Origin: JAQXDR01 sp038138625
GTDB lineage: Bacteria; Pseudomonadota; Alphaproteobacteria; Rhodobacterales; Rhodobacteraceae
Direction of reading: 5' to 3'
DNA: 55,435 nt
Assembly (NCBI GenBank): GCA_038138625.1
Contig: JAYQEA010000007.1
Coordinates: forward strand, 1-55,435
Of this stretch, positions 44,345 to 53,660 are shown piece by piece. A model generated the notes under the pieces. The model was not told where the DNA came from, did not search any database, and was given only the letters and a program-made list of their open reading frames with translations. A program made the translations under genes and the position numbers. Within the stretch, counting starts at the first letter, position 1. Each line of letters opens with the position of its first letter.

Positions 44345-45651
44345 CTGGTCTTTTGCTGCTCGGCATTTATGTTGCTGCTTTTTTTCTGTGCTTTTTCGTG
44401 TCGCGCTTTGCAGTGCAGAAATGGTTCACGCGCAAGGATTTCACATCTCTTAAGACCGTCACCTTCGGAGATGAAAGCGCCGTTCAGGCCAATCGGACGG
44501 CGTCCGTGTTGTCGGTTGTCCTGGTCTTTCTGCTTTGGGTTGCTTTTACGAACTCTGTCCTGCCACTGCCCAAGGCCACAGGCCCTTTTGTGGGGGAGGT
44601 TGAGTTTACTTATACTTCAACGGGACCCGAGGGTCAGACCGATGATGCGACGGTCAAGGTGTTGGTGTATCCCGAGGATATCCAGTTTTATACAGATTCC
44701 GCCGGCAACCCAATGGCGATCCCCCCAAAACCGTCTATCGACCCCGGTGACGGATTTGCAAAAAATGACAGCCTTGTTGTGCCACGCTATGGTTCCAAGG
44801 TTATCAATGTCCTTGGCAACGATGAAATCACCAAACGCGGAGGGGCGAAAGTTACGCATCTGAACGGGCAAGCCGTCGCCTATGGCGAGTCTGTTGATAT
44901 TGCCACTGGATCCTTGTCATTGACTGAAAAAGGGACACCCTTTTTTGCGCCATCACCCGGCTTGCGGATGGCGCGGCTATATTTGCCAGCACCAGAGCTG
45001 ACCCTCGGCCGGTTTTTGCAGCTGAACGCCGAAGGGTATCGTAACTTTACCTTGCTTGAACATACATGGGCATCGTTGCAGCGGGTCGTCTTAGGGTTCT
45101 TGTTCGGTACTCTTGTTGGGGTGCCATTGGGCTATGCGATGGGCCTGACAAACTGGTCACGGGGGTGGTTTGATCCGATCGTGGAATTCATGAGGCCGGT
45201 GCCTCCGCTTGCATTGATCCCGCTGATGATCATCTGGTTCGGGATCGGAGAGCAATCAAAGATTATTCTGCTGTTTTTGGCAGCCCTCTGGATTATGGCG
45301 ATCGCGGCCCGATCCGGAGTGTCCGGCGTGGCGATCGCCAAGGTGCATGCAGCCTATTCGTTGGGGGCGTCCAAATCCCAAATCCTGAGAAAGGTTATTG
45401 TTCCCAATAGTTTGCCCGAGATTTTTACGGGCGCTCGGGTTGCGATGGGTGTGTGCTGGGGGACTGTGGTTGCCGCCGAATTGGTGGCGGCGGAAAAGGG
45501 TTTGGGCATGATGATTATGGTAGCGTCCAAATTCCAGCTCACCGACATCGTTATCGTTGGAATTATCCTCATCGGGATAATCGGCTTCTTGATCGATGTT
45601 GGGATCCGGTGGCTTGAACGTATTTTTGTGCCGTGGAAGGGCAAAGTTTAG
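44341..45651 (+). CDS. tauC: Taurine ABC transporter permease with a periplasmic Ig/cadherin-like insert
   Basis: 436 residues, against about 275 in E. coli TauC. Two N-terminal membrane segments (LLLGIYVAAFFLCFFVSRFA and VLSVVLVFLLWVAFTN) flank a short loop. Residues of about 75 to 225 form a non-membrane region: FTYTSTGPEGQTDDATVKV, then AKNDSLVVPRYG, INVLGNDE, VTHLNGQAVAYGE and FFAPSPG, which look like VCBS/cadherin-type Ig modules. The BPD_transp_1 core follows (TLVGVPLGYAMGLTNWSRG, the EAA-type loop SLGASKSQILRKVIVPNSL). It is the inner-membrane pore of the importer. Confidence 0.9.
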   Translation: MTGLLLLGIYVAAFFLCFFVSRFAVQKWFTRKDFTSLKTVTFGDESAVQANRTASVLSVVLVFLLWVAFTNSVLPLPKATGPFVGEVEFTYTSTGPEGQTDDATVKVLVYPEDIQFYTDSAGNPMAIPPKPSIDPGDGFAKNDSLVVPRYGSKVINVLGNDEITKRGGAKVTHLNGQAVAYGESVDIATGSLSLTEKGTPFFAPSPGLRMARLYLPAPELTLGRFLQLNAEGYRNFTLLEHTWASLQRVVLGFLFGTLVGVPLGYAMGLTNWSRGWFDPIVEFMRPVPPLALIPLMIIWFGIGEQSKIILLFLAALWIMAIAARSGVSGVAIAKVHAAYSLGASKSQILRKVIVPNSLPEIFTGARVAMGVCWGTVVAAELVAAEKGLGMMIMVASKFQLTDIVIVGIILIGIIGFLIDVGIRWLERIFVPWKGKV

Positions 45652-45670
45652 ACGATATGGCGCAGCGCAG

Positions 45671-45696
45671 GGCAGGTGGTTGGCCCCCCACCTGCC
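45671..45696 (+). terminator. Hairpin downstream of tauC
   Basis: GGCAGGTGG at 45671-45679 and CCACCTGCC at 45688-45696 form a 9-bp perfect stem 20 bases after the tauC stop. The following sequence TTCGTTCG is only moderately T-rich. Confidence 0.6.
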
Positions 45697-45901
45697 TTCG
45701 TTCGTAGCGAAATCGCTTTATTCGTATGTTTGAAAAGACGCCAAAACTGAGTTCTCTGCCTCGCTCTGATCGACTGACGGACCCGACCGGCGCGAAATCA
45801 TTCCCTGAATATCGCTTTCTTTATCGCGTAGACTCGGACCAAATAGCAGGCTTTTCGTGTCTTGCTGTAATGTATTCATTTTCATCAATAACGACCGGAA
45901 A

Positions 45902-45927
45902 GAAAAAAGCGCGCCCGAAGGCGCGCT
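45902..45927 (-). terminator. Rho-independent terminator after the bactofilin gene
   Basis: AGCGCGCC at 45908-45915 and GGCGCGCT at 45920-45927 enclose CGAA; on the minus strand this is a stem with a stable TTCG tetraloop followed by TTTTTTC. It lies 29 bases after the stop at 45956. Confidence 0.93.
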
Positions 45928-45955
45928 TCTACCATTTCATATGCCACTAGACCGT

Positions 45956-46447
45956 CTACTCAGGTGCGGGCGCAGTCGCCTTTTTGGTGCCAGCCTTCGA
46001 AGAAAGCGGATCATCATCCCGACGTACTGATCCTTCGAAGTGAGCACCACTTTCGATCGCAATCGTTTTGTGAATGACGTCTCCTTCGACGCGGGCCGAA
46101 GCCGACAGCCGAACCTTTAGACCACGTACACGTCCCACAATACGGCCATTGATGACGACATCATCGGCCACAACCTCACCTTTGACAGTAGCTGTTTCGC
46201 CAATGGTCAAAAGATGGGCGCGTATATCGCCCTCCAGCGTGCCCTCGACCTGGATGTCACCTGTGGTTTTTACATTACCAACGATATGCAAGTCGCTTGA
46301 AAGGACCGAAGCCGGCGCTTTGGGCTTGGTGGGTGCAGACGGTTTGAAGTCGCTGGATGGCCGGGCCATCGCCGCATCGGGTATTGTTGGTTTCGGTGCT
46401 TCATCTGCACGAGCACCAGGTTCGTTAATTTTACTTTTAGAGAACAT
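45956..46447 (-). CDS. Bactofilin family cytoskeletal protein
   Basis: 163 residues. The conserved beta-helical core runs from about residue 50 to 140: SDLHIVGNVKTTGDIQVEGT, GDIRAHLLTIGETATVKGEV, DDVVINGRIVGRVRGLKV and SARVEGDVIHKTIAIESGAH. The ends are disordered and rich in Pro, Ala and Lys. Bactofilins polymerise without nucleotide into membrane-associated scaffolds that place cell-wall enzymes. Its ATG lies within the end of the M23 peptidase gene (11-base overlap), so the two are coupled and probably act together in cell shape. Confidence 0.92.
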   Translation of the reverse strand: MFSKSKINEPGARADEAPKPTIPDAAMARPSSDFKPSAPTKPKAPASVLSSDLHIVGNVKTTGDIQVEGTLEGDIRAHLLTIGETATVKGEVVADDVVINGRIVGRVRGLKVRLSASARVEGDVIHKTIAIESGAHFEGSVRRDDDPLSSKAGTKKATAPAPE

Positions 46448-47735
46448 CGTTTGCTGCCCTTATGAAATTCATGGGGTTCACGGCCTTTCCTCCGACCCGC
46501 ACCTCGTAGTGCAGATGTGTCCCTGTGGACCGACCCGTATTTCCCATAGCACCAATACGATCTCCGCGCGAGACCCTTTGTCCCACCTTTACCCGGATTT
46601 TGGACAAATGCGCATATCGGGTCTCAAAGCCGAATTCGTGTTGTACCTTGACCAACATGCCATACCCTGAAGACCACCCTGCAAAGGTCACCACACCATC
46701 CGCCGTAGTGTTGATGCGTGTACCATGTGCTGCCGCGAAATCAGCGCCTTCATGCATCCGTCCCCATCTGCGCCCAAACCCGGACGTAAAGCGGTAGGGC
46801 GCCTGGAGCGGCTCTGCAAAGGGGACCTTTTGGGTTGCAATCCTATACAGGTTCATCCGGTCCATATTTTCAAGGATCTTGTTGGCCCGCGCGACATCGG
46901 CGCTTGGCGCCTGTCCCTGTGTCGACAACATCAATGGGGTCAACGGGCCGCCCTGACCGGAATAGCCGCGCTGGATTTGCCCAATAATGCGTTCGGAATC
47001 AAGGCCAACAGCTTTGAACATTTTGTTCAATGGTCCCACTGAAATGGTCATTGCGTCTTCTAGCTGGCGAAAAATCCTGTCGTTTTTTTCTTCCATGAGG
47101 CGCAGCTCAAGAGCCATTTCGTCAGCCCTGACCAACGCCGACTGCGCATCGGCAACGATCATATCGCGTTCTGCGGCGGTACGCTCCAATGCCCGCGCCA
47201 TAAGGTCCAGCGTGTCGTCTGATCCGCCCGCGACAGCAAGAGGCGCTGTGCCCTGTCTCAGGGCCACCAGTTCGGTCCGCATCTCGTCACGAATTTGGGC
47301 CGCCTTGGAGAGCTTTACTTGGGTCGACTCCAGACCCGATTCGAGTTCGTGAACGCGCGTTTCTGCGTTCAAGAGTTCCGTTTGCATAGTGGAAATCTGG
47401 TTTACAGCCGCATTAAAACGGTTTTGCGCGGCCAGGGCTTCCGATGTCCGCGAATCGCGCTCCAAAGCCAGTTCGTTCAGGCGGGCCTGATACATTGCAA
47501 GGTCTCTGGCCGCTTGATCGCGGAAGGATCCAGCACCAAGGCTTTGCATGACAAGCACAGCGGTCGCAACGAATGCCCAACCTACCAAAGTTCCAACGCC
47601 GACCACTGCCACGAATTGAGAACCGCTTTTTAGACGGATAAACCGCGTGTCATCATCTGATCGTAAAAAAATCCTGCGCTCTGGGAACATTCGTTCGATC
47701 AGCGCAGGGGTTTTGAATACGCGTGCCAATGTCAC
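46437..47735 (-). CDS. M23 family peptidoglycan endopeptidase with coiled coil
   Basis: 432 residues. A short cytoplasmic N-terminus, one membrane segment (VAVVGVGTLVGWAFVATAVL), a long coiled coil (about residues 75-240, with Glu/Ala/Arg heptads) and a C-terminal LytM/M23 domain: TSGFGRRWGRMHEGADFAA (Zn-binding His and Asp), YAHLSKIRVKVGQRVSRGD and THLHYEVRVGGKAVNP (HxH). All Zn ligands are present. It would cut peptide cross-links in the periplasm. The adjacent bactofilin gene suggests localisation by a bactofilin scaffold, as known for LmdC/Csd-type endopeptidases. Confidence 0.92.
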   Translation of the reverse strand: MTLARVFKTPALIERMFPERRIFLRSDDDTRFIRLKSGSQFVAVVGVGTLVGWAFVATAVLVMQSLGAGSFRDQAARDLAMYQARLNELALERDSRTSEALAAQNRFNAAVNQISTMQTELLNAETRVHELESGLESTQVKLSKAAQIRDEMRTELVALRQGTAPLAVAGGSDDTLDLMARALERTAAERDMIVADAQSALVRADEMALELRLMEEKNDRIFRQLEDAMTISVGPLNKMFKAVGLDSERIIGQIQRGYSGQGGPLTPLMLSTQGQAPSADVARANKILENMDRMNLYRIATQKVPFAEPLQAPYRFTSGFGRRWGRMHEGADFAAAHGTRINTTADGVVTFAGWSSGYGMLVKVQHEFGFETRYAHLSKIRVKVGQRVSRGDRIGAMGNTGRSTGTHLHYEVRVGGKAVNPMNFIRAANDVL

Positions 47736-47925
47736 GTCCTCACCCTATCTTCACCCATACTAAACCTGCGGCGTCCGTTTCGTTTGTATCGGACACTCAT
47801 TTGCTTCTTGGTTAGCAGAGCGTTAAATTTACGCAAGAAATTTCAGCCAAGCGATTGTGATGATGTGTGATTTCTTGGGATTGTGGCGGTATTTTGCCTG
47901 TTTTAGGGGTCGTAACGCCCCAAAA

Positions 47926-48729
47926 TCATGACAGTGGCCAGTAAAAATCCGGAGGAAGTCCTGCTTCGGCACGTTTTTCATCGTTGAAGGGCGGCTTGAG
48001 TTTACCTTTAAAATATCGCTGAACCAACTGGTGGAACGCCTCTTTGGGATCAATATCGTGGCGTCCACACAAAAAATGGAACCATTTCGAACCGTAGGCC
48101 ACATGGCCCACTTCCTCGGAGTAGATAACTTCAAGCGCGTCCACAGCGTGCGTCATGCCGGCGTTGCGAAAAATTTTGATCATACCTGGCGTGACATCCA
48201 ACCCGCGCGCTTCTAAGACCATCGGAACCACAGCCAAGCGCCCCATGAAATCGTCCACAGTGTCTTCTGCGGCACGCCACATGCCGGCATGCGCGGGCAG
48301 GGCGCCATAGTAACTCTCCAGCGTTTCCAGACAATCGCAAACAAGGTTGAAATGCTTGGATTCCTCGGAGGCCGCTTTGACCCAGTCATCGTAAAATCCG
48401 ACCGGCATTTTTACGTCTGCAAATCTGGGAATGATGTCCCAGTGCAAGTCAACCGCATTCAATTCGATATGCGCAACGGCATGTAACAAAGCGATGCGCC
48501 CCGCAGGGCTGCCGGGCTTCCGTTTTGGGACATCTCTTGGTTCCAACAAGGCCGGTTTTGCGGGCCTTGCAGGTCTAAGTGGTGGCGAACATCGCCCAAC
48601 CGGCAGAGTTTCGCCTGCCTCGCGCGCAGCAAACCACTGTGCAGCATAGACAAGCGACTTGGCTGTTTTTTCTCGTCCGTCGGCGGTGCTGAGCACGTCT
48701 ACCGCCATTTCGCTTAAACTTAGGGTCAC
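47926..48729 (-). CDS. DUF455 family ferritin-like protein
   Basis: 267 residues from a GTG at 48729 that overlaps the peroxiredoxin stop (GTGA), giving MTLSLSEMAVDVLSTADGRE, the usual family start. The ferritin-like four-helix core carries Glu/His residues for a diiron site: AHIELNAVDLHWD, EESKHFNLVCDCLE and EEVGHVAYGSKWF. The function is unknown, possibly oxygenase or metal-related. Coupled to the peroxiredoxin gene. Confidence 0.86.
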   Translation of the reverse strand: MTLSLSEMAVDVLSTADGREKTAKSLVYAAQWFAAREAGETLPVGRCSPPLRPARPAKPALLEPRDVPKRKPGSPAGRIALLHAVAHIELNAVDLHWDIIPRFADVKMPVGFYDDWVKAASEESKHFNLVCDCLETLESYYGALPAHAGMWRAAEDTVDDFMGRLAVVPMVLEARGLDVTPGMIKIFRNAGMTHAVDALEVIYSEEVGHVAYGSKWFHFLCGRHDIDPKEAFHQLVQRYFKGKLKPPFNDEKRAEAGLPPDFYWPLS

Positions 48730-49187
48730 AGCGCGCGCAAGGCCTCTAGGACTGCCTCTGCATGACCGGGCACTTTCACCTTGCGCCATTCGGTTGCGAT
48801 CGCGCCCTCGGAATTGATCAGAAAAGTCGACCGCTCTATCCCCATGAACTTTTTGCCATACATGGATTTTTCCTTCCAAACACCGAAATCTTCGCAGGCT
48901 GTACCGCCTTCATCAGAGATCAGTGAGATGGTCAAGCCGTGCTTGGCGACGAATTTTTCATGACTGGCAAGGCTGTCCTTGGAGAGTCCAAAAACGGTGC
49001 ATCCAAGGCTGTCAAATTCATCCTTGAGCTGGGAAAAAGAGATGGCTTCTTTTGTACAGCCGGAAGTGTCGTCCCGAGGGTAGAAAAAAAGCACGACCGG
49101 CCCGCCGCGTAGTGACGAGAGGGTGATGTCACCGATTGATGTTGCAGGTAAGCTGAAGTCTGGTGCAATTGCAGGGGTTTCGGTCAT
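48726..49187 (-). CDS. bcp: Thioredoxin-dependent peroxiredoxin (BCP/PrxQ type)
   Basis: 153 residues. The peroxidatic Cys is in FFYPRDDTSGCTKEAISF. The usual resolving Cys five residues later is absent (a Ser-Phe follows), so a Cys further on (SLGCTVFGLS, TACEDFG) may resolve or the enzyme may be 1-Cys. It reduces peroxides with thioredoxin in the cytoplasm. It is divergent from the AsmA-like gene; DUF455 is translated from an overlapping start. Confidence 0.93.
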   Translation of the reverse strand: MTETPAIAPDFSLPATSIGDITLSSLRGGPVVLFFYPRDDTSGCTKEAISFSQLKDEFDSLGCTVFGLSKDSLASHEKFVAKHGLTISLISDEGGTACEDFGVWKEKSMYGKKFMGIERSTFLINSEGAIATEWRKVKVPGHAEAVLEALRAL

Positions 49188-49248
49188 GGCGGTCTCCGTC
49201 TAGTTTCGGGTAATGTGATGATCATAATACGGTTACTCCGGGGGTCCA

Positions 49249-52200
49249 GTGACACAATCCAAATCACAGCCATCTGCGCATGCGCAGACCACGGTTAAGC
49301 GGGGGTGGCGCCACATCTGCGCGACAGTTGCGGTCGTGGTTGTGTTGGTGTCAGTCGCATTGGGATCGGCGGTGATCTGGTTTGGTCAGGGGCGGGAAGT
49401 CGAAGCCCCACCGTGGTTGCAAAAAACGATAGTTGACCGGATTGAGGCTGCTTTGCCTGGGCAGGACGTTGAATTTGGCAGCATGCGGGTAACATTTCAG
49501 CTCCAACAGGGTCTGGTTTTTACGCTAAGAGACGTGACTGTCTTGGGGCGCGGAGACCTTCCGGTTGTTGACTTCGGTTATATTGAGGCGAACCTCGCAC
49601 CAGGCGCGCTTTTGAAAGGGCGTCCTGGGTTGAAAGTGTTGACATTGTCAGGCATTGCCCTGTCGATCCGGCGCGATAGTGACGGACGTCTTGGGCTGGC
49701 GTATGAGGACGCCGTGCTTGCCGATGCATCACGCCCGTCACTTCCAGAGATACTATCGGCCTTGGATCGGCTCTTGCTGCATCCGCAACTTGATCAGCTT
49801 GAAGAGGTTCAGATAGATGCGGTCACTTTGCAATATGAAGATTACCGAGCAGAACGCGCATGGACTGTGGATGGCGGTCGCGTAACTTTAAAAAAATCTG
49901 GGCAGACGCTTGATGTCCGTGGTGATTTTGCGTTGTTGACAGGGCGGGCGGATGTAGCGACCGTTGCTCTTAGTGCCAAGCGTCAGATCGGCAGCAACAC
50001 ACTGTCACTGGCACTGTCTGTTGATGATATGCCCAGTCAGGAAATTGCAACGCAGTCTGCGGCATTGGCTTGGTTGGGGGCGGTGCAGGCCCCGATCTCG
50101 GGGGCTTTTCGTGCTGATGTGTTTTCAGATGGCAGGCTGGACACTCTGAATGCGACCCTTCAGATCGGGTCAGGCGTTGTGCAACCGACGTCCGGCGCAG
50201 CCCCACTGCCTTTTGATCAGGCGCGAAGCTACTTTTCTTTCGACGCGGCGTCTCAAGGGTTGCAGTTTGACGAAATGACAGTCGAGGCGGACTGGGGCAA
50301 GGCTGCATTGACGGGGTCCATGGTTTTGGAAGGTGCGGAAAATGGCGCGCAGCCAACCGGTATGTTGGGCCAGTTCACGTTGACCCGACTGGAACTGGCC
50401 GGTCAGCAGGGATTTTCCGAAGGCATGGAACTGGACCATGTCGAGATTGATCTTCATTTGGGTCTATCGCCGTTTGTGTTGCGGTTGGGACGTATCTGGG
50501 TCGACAACCCGGTTGTGCAGGTCCACGCATCAGGCCGTCTTGCCGCGAAAGACAATGGTTGGTCGGTGGCAATTGATGGTCGTGTGCCATCAATTAATTC
50601 TGACGCGGTAAAAAGGTATTGGCCGCCGCAGTTAAGACCAAAGATGCGGAGATGGATGTTCAATCGCGTTGAAACGGCCAGAGTGAAAAATGGACAATTC
50701 GCACTGCGGTTAGAGCCGGGCCTCCCCCTGCGTCGCTATGCTGATTTCGAAGTGCATGATGCCGTCATTCACTATTTTGAAACCCTACCGTCTTTGTACG
50801 ATATGCATGGGCATGTGACCGTCGATAACAACCGTTCAATCACCGACGTACACTCGGGCTACATGTTACCAGACGGGTTGGGCCGCATCGATTTCGCAGG
50901 TAGCCGTCTGACGGTTGACGACATTCGGATCAAACCCTCGGTTGGGCGGTTTGATTTTCTTGCCCGCGGTGACATCGTCCCGATGCTGGCCGGACTGGAT
51001 CGACCTCCTATGCGCGCGCTCAGCCGTGCGAATGTGCCGGTTGAACTGGGCAGCGGTACAGGTGAGCTGACAGGCTGGTTGGAATTTCCGTTTAAAAAGG
51101 GGCTTAAAAAACCGGATTTTTCTTGGGATGTGCGTGCCGATCTAAGGGACGTGGTGACCGACAAGCTTATCCCCAATCGTCTGCTCACGGCCAGGCAATT
51201 AGCAGTCCGTTCGACGCAGGCAGATATTACGGTAAAGGGTCAGGCGCGTCTTGACGATGTTCCGATGACAGGATCTTGGCGGTTGTCATTGCAGGATAGG
51301 GGAGAGCCGAGTGTCTTGCTCGCTCAGGTTCCGGTCGGGCCCGACACTGCAAAAAAGTTAGGAATAAAACTGCCCGACGGGATGTTTTCAGGGTCTGCTG
51401 TGGGCGCTTTGCGGGTAGAGATTGATGGGAAAACACCGCCTCAATTCGCGTTGACGTCTGATCTTGAAGGGCTCTCGGCGCGAATTGACCCTTTGGCATT
51501 TCGTTTCGGTGCTGCTGAAACGGGTCGTTTGTCGGTGTCGGGCAGCTTCTCAAACCCGGTGAAAGTGACGTCATTGTCTATTGATGCGGGTTCTTTGAGT
51601 GCGACAGGGGATCTGTCTGTGCGGATGGGCGGAGATCTGGACCGGCTCACCTTTAACGATTTTATGATCGAGCCTTGGTTGATGGGACGGGTCGCGCTGA
51701 CTGGACGCGAAGGTACATCTGTCCCAGCCATTACTTTTGAAAACGCCATTGTCGATTTGAGGAACGCGCCTCGGGGCATTGGTGATCTGGCGGGCGAAGG
51801 GCGCACGGGCGGATCATCAGGGCGATCTCTTGACGGTCTCGGACCGATTTCGATTGATGTGCAAAAGTTTTATCTCACAGACAGTATCGTTTTGACTGAT
51901 TTATCTGGGAATTTCACGGCGAACGGCGCCTTAAGAGGCGCGTTTCGCGCACGACTGAATGGTGGTCCAAAGTTAGAGGGCACCGCCATACCGACGGCAG
52001 ATGGAACAGCGCTTATCCTGCAAACCAATGATGCTGGCGCTGTTTTCAAGGCAGCCGGGCTTTTTGGCAATGCGCGTGGTGGAGACATGGAGATCCGCAT
52101 GCAGCCCCGACCGGAGGGTGGATATTTGGGCACAATGTCTGCAAGGCAGGTCCGCTTGCGCGACAGTCCAGCCTTTGCAAGCCTTTTGGATGCCATTTCC

Positions 52201-52575
52201 ATTGTCGGTCTGATTGATCAACTCGACGGGCCCGGCATAATTTTTAACACGGTGGATGCGCGTTTCAGATTGACGCCTGATCGTGTCATATTGGAACAGT
52301 CCAGCGCCACAGGCCCCTCTATGGGGGTGTCTCTGGATGGATACTACTATCCGAAAACCAAACGTCTCGATCTGCAAGGTGTTTTGTCACCGCTCTATGT
52401 TGTTAATGGAATAGGCCAAATTTTTACGCGCCGTGGCGAAGGTTTGGTCGGTTTCAACTTTAACATCCGTGGAACCGCCGACCGGCCTAATGTTACGGTC
52501 AATCCGTTATCTTTGTTTACGCCGGGTATGTTTCGCGAGATATTCCGCCGTCCCCCACCCACTCCGTCCAACTGA
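49249..52575 (+). CDS. AsmA/YhdP-like protein (DUF3971), large membrane-anchored
   Basis: 1108 residues from a GTG at 49249. An N-terminal membrane anchor (VAVVVVLVSVALGSAVIWFG) is followed by a very long beta-rich region with DUF3971 in the centre (ALSGIALSIRRDSDGRLGL-like repeats, FAGSRLTVDDIRIKPSVGRF) and an AsmA-type C-terminus (SLLDAISIVGLIDQLDGPGI, TGPSMGVSLDGYYYPKTKRL and FNFNIRGTADRPNVTVNPLS). This class bridges inner and outer membranes and is implicated in phospholipid transport. It is followed 19 bases later by queA. Confidence 0.87.
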   Translation: MTQSKSQPSAHAQTTVKRGWRHICATVAVVVVLVSVALGSAVIWFGQGREVEAPPWLQKTIVDRIEAALPGQDVEFGSMRVTFQLQQGLVFTLRDVTVLGRGDLPVVDFGYIEANLAPGALLKGRPGLKVLTLSGIALSIRRDSDGRLGLAYEDAVLADASRPSLPEILSALDRLLLHPQLDQLEEVQIDAVTLQYEDYRAERAWTVDGGRVTLKKSGQTLDVRGDFALLTGRADVATVALSAKRQIGSNTLSLALSVDDMPSQEIATQSAALAWLGAVQAPISGAFRADVFSDGRLDTLNATLQIGSGVVQPTSGAAPLPFDQARSYFSFDAASQGLQFDEMTVEADWGKAALTGSMVLEGAENGAQPTGMLGQFTLTRLELAGQQGFSEGMELDHVEIDLHLGLSPFVLRLGRIWVDNPVVQVHASGRLAAKDNGWSVAIDGRVPSINSDAVKRYWPPQLRPKMRRWMFNRVETARVKNGQFALRLEPGLPLRRYADFEVHDAVIHYFETLPSLYDMHGHVTVDNNRSITDVHSGYMLPDGLGRIDFAGSRLTVDDIRIKPSVGRFDFLARGDIVPMLAGLDRPPMRALSRANVPVELGSGTGELTGWLEFPFKKGLKKPDFSWDVRADLRDVVTDKLIPNRLLTARQLAVRSTQADITVKGQARLDDVPMTGSWRLSLQDRGEPSVLLAQVPVGPDTAKKLGIKLPDGMFSGSAVGALRVEIDGKTPPQFALTSDLEGLSARIDPLAFRFGAAETGRLSVSGSFSNPVKVTSLSIDAGSLSATGDLSVRMGGDLDRLTFNDFMIEPWLMGRVALTGREGTSVPAITFENAIVDLRNAPRGIGDLAGEGRTGGSSGRSLDGLGPISIDVQKFYLTDSIVLTDLSGNFTANGALRGAFRARLNGGPKLEGTAIPTADGTALILQTNDAGAVFKAAGLFGNARGGDMEIRMQPRPEGGYLGTMSARQVRLRDSPAFASLLDAISIVGLIDQLDGPGIIFNTVDARFRLTPDRVILEQSSATGPSMGVSLDGYYYPKTKRLDLQGVLSPLYVVNGIGQIFTRRGEGLVGFNFNIRGTADRPNVTVNPLSLFTPGMFREIFRRPPPTPSN

Positions 52576-52594
52576 CCGCCAGAAAGACCCTTGT

Positions 52595-53650
52595 ATGCGC
52601 TTGAGCGATTTTGATTTCAATTTGCCCGAAACGTTGATTGCAACGCGTCCGGCAGAGCCGCGCAGTGCAGCACGGCTATTGTTGGCAGCTGGCGACACAA
52701 TCGCCGATCGCTCGGTCGTGGATTTGCCCGGCATCCTGCGTCCTGGTGACCGCTTGGTGTTAAATGACACCAAAGTCATTCCCGCCCGCTTGTTTGGCCA
52801 CAGGGACCGCGTTGGTCCGGATGGCACAACCTCTGCACGGATTGAGGCGACATTGCTGGCCCCTCAGCCTGATGCAAGTTGGAGGGCGCTGGTCAAGCCG
52901 CTCAAAAAGCTGAGAGATGGCGAGATTATCCATTTCTCCGATGATCTGAATGCAGAATGTATCGGGCGTGCCGACGGGCAGGCGGTGTTACGATTCAACC
53001 TGACGGGTGACGCGTTTGATGTGGCTTTGTCGGCTGCCGGACAGATGCCTTTGCCACCATATATTGCCGCGCAGCGACCCGCGGATGCGAGAGATAAGTC
53101 CGATTATCAAACGATTTGGGCACGCAATTCTGGGGCAGTAGCAGCACCGACGGCGTCTTTACATTTTGATGCCCCGTTGATGCAGGCGTTGGCAGACATG
53201 GGCGTCGCGGTATCGTTTGTGACTTTGCATGTGGGAGCTGGGACATTTTTGCCTGTCAAAGTAGACGATATAAACGAGCACAAAATGCATTCAGAATGGG
53301 GTCAGGTGACCAGACAGGCTGCTGTGGAAATTGCCAAAACCCGAGCCGCCGGAGGTCGGGTTATCCCTGTGGGGACAACGGCGCTTCGGTTGATCGAAAG
53401 CGCGGCGCGCAGTGGAAAGATCGCACCTTGGGAGGGCGAGACCGATATTTTCATCACGCCGGGGTTCAGATTCGCTGTGACCGATGCCTTGATGACCAAT
53501 TTTCACCTGCCACGCAGTACGTTGATGATGCTGGTGGCGGCTTTGATGGGCCCGGAACGGATCCATAGAATTTATCAGCACGCCATCGCGCAAGACTACC
53601 GCTTTTTCTCATACGGCGACGCCTCGTTGTTGATCCCAGAAAAATACTAA
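52595..53650 (+). CDS. queA: tRNA preQ1(34) S-adenosylmethionine ribosyltransferase-isomerase
   Basis: The start chosen is ATG 52595 (MRLSDFDFNLPETLIATRPA), giving 351 residues; upstream codons belong to the previous gene in another frame. Family marks are RLVLNDTKVIPARLFGHR, PLPPYIAAQRPADARDKSDY, HVGAGTFLPVKV, EHKMHSEW and TNFHLPRSTLMMLVAALMG. It adds the epoxycyclopentane ring in queuosine synthesis. A perfect 16-bp palindrome (CGACATCGCGATGTCG, 53661-53676) follows the stop. Confidence 0.97.
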   Translation: MRLSDFDFNLPETLIATRPAEPRSAARLLLAAGDTIADRSVVDLPGILRPGDRLVLNDTKVIPARLFGHRDRVGPDGTTSARIEATLLAPQPDASWRALVKPLKKLRDGEIIHFSDDLNAECIGRADGQAVLRFNLTGDAFDVALSAAGQMPLPPYIAAQRPADARDKSDYQTIWARNSGAVAAPTASLHFDAPLMQALADMGVAVSFVTLHVGAGTFLPVKVDDINEHKMHSEWGQVTRQAAVEIAKTRAAGGRVIPVGTTALRLIESAARSGKIAPWEGETDIFITPGFRFAVTDALMTNFHLPRSTLMMLVAALMGPERIHRIYQHAIAQDYRFFSYGDASLLIPEKY

Positions 53651-53660
53651 GGCGCACATT

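Larger units (their letters stand above)
45652..45955. other. Convergent intergenic region between tauC and the bactofilin gene
   Basis: 304 bases between two converging genes. It contains the candidate terminators at 45671-45696 and 45902-45927. A 74-codon frame at 45726 lacks any recognisable feature or ribosome binding site and runs into the second terminator. Confidence 0.6.

Noticed and set aside
45726..45950. 74-codon plus-strand frame between tauC and bactofilin
   Set aside because: No motif or ribosome binding site, and it ends inside the bactofilin terminator.
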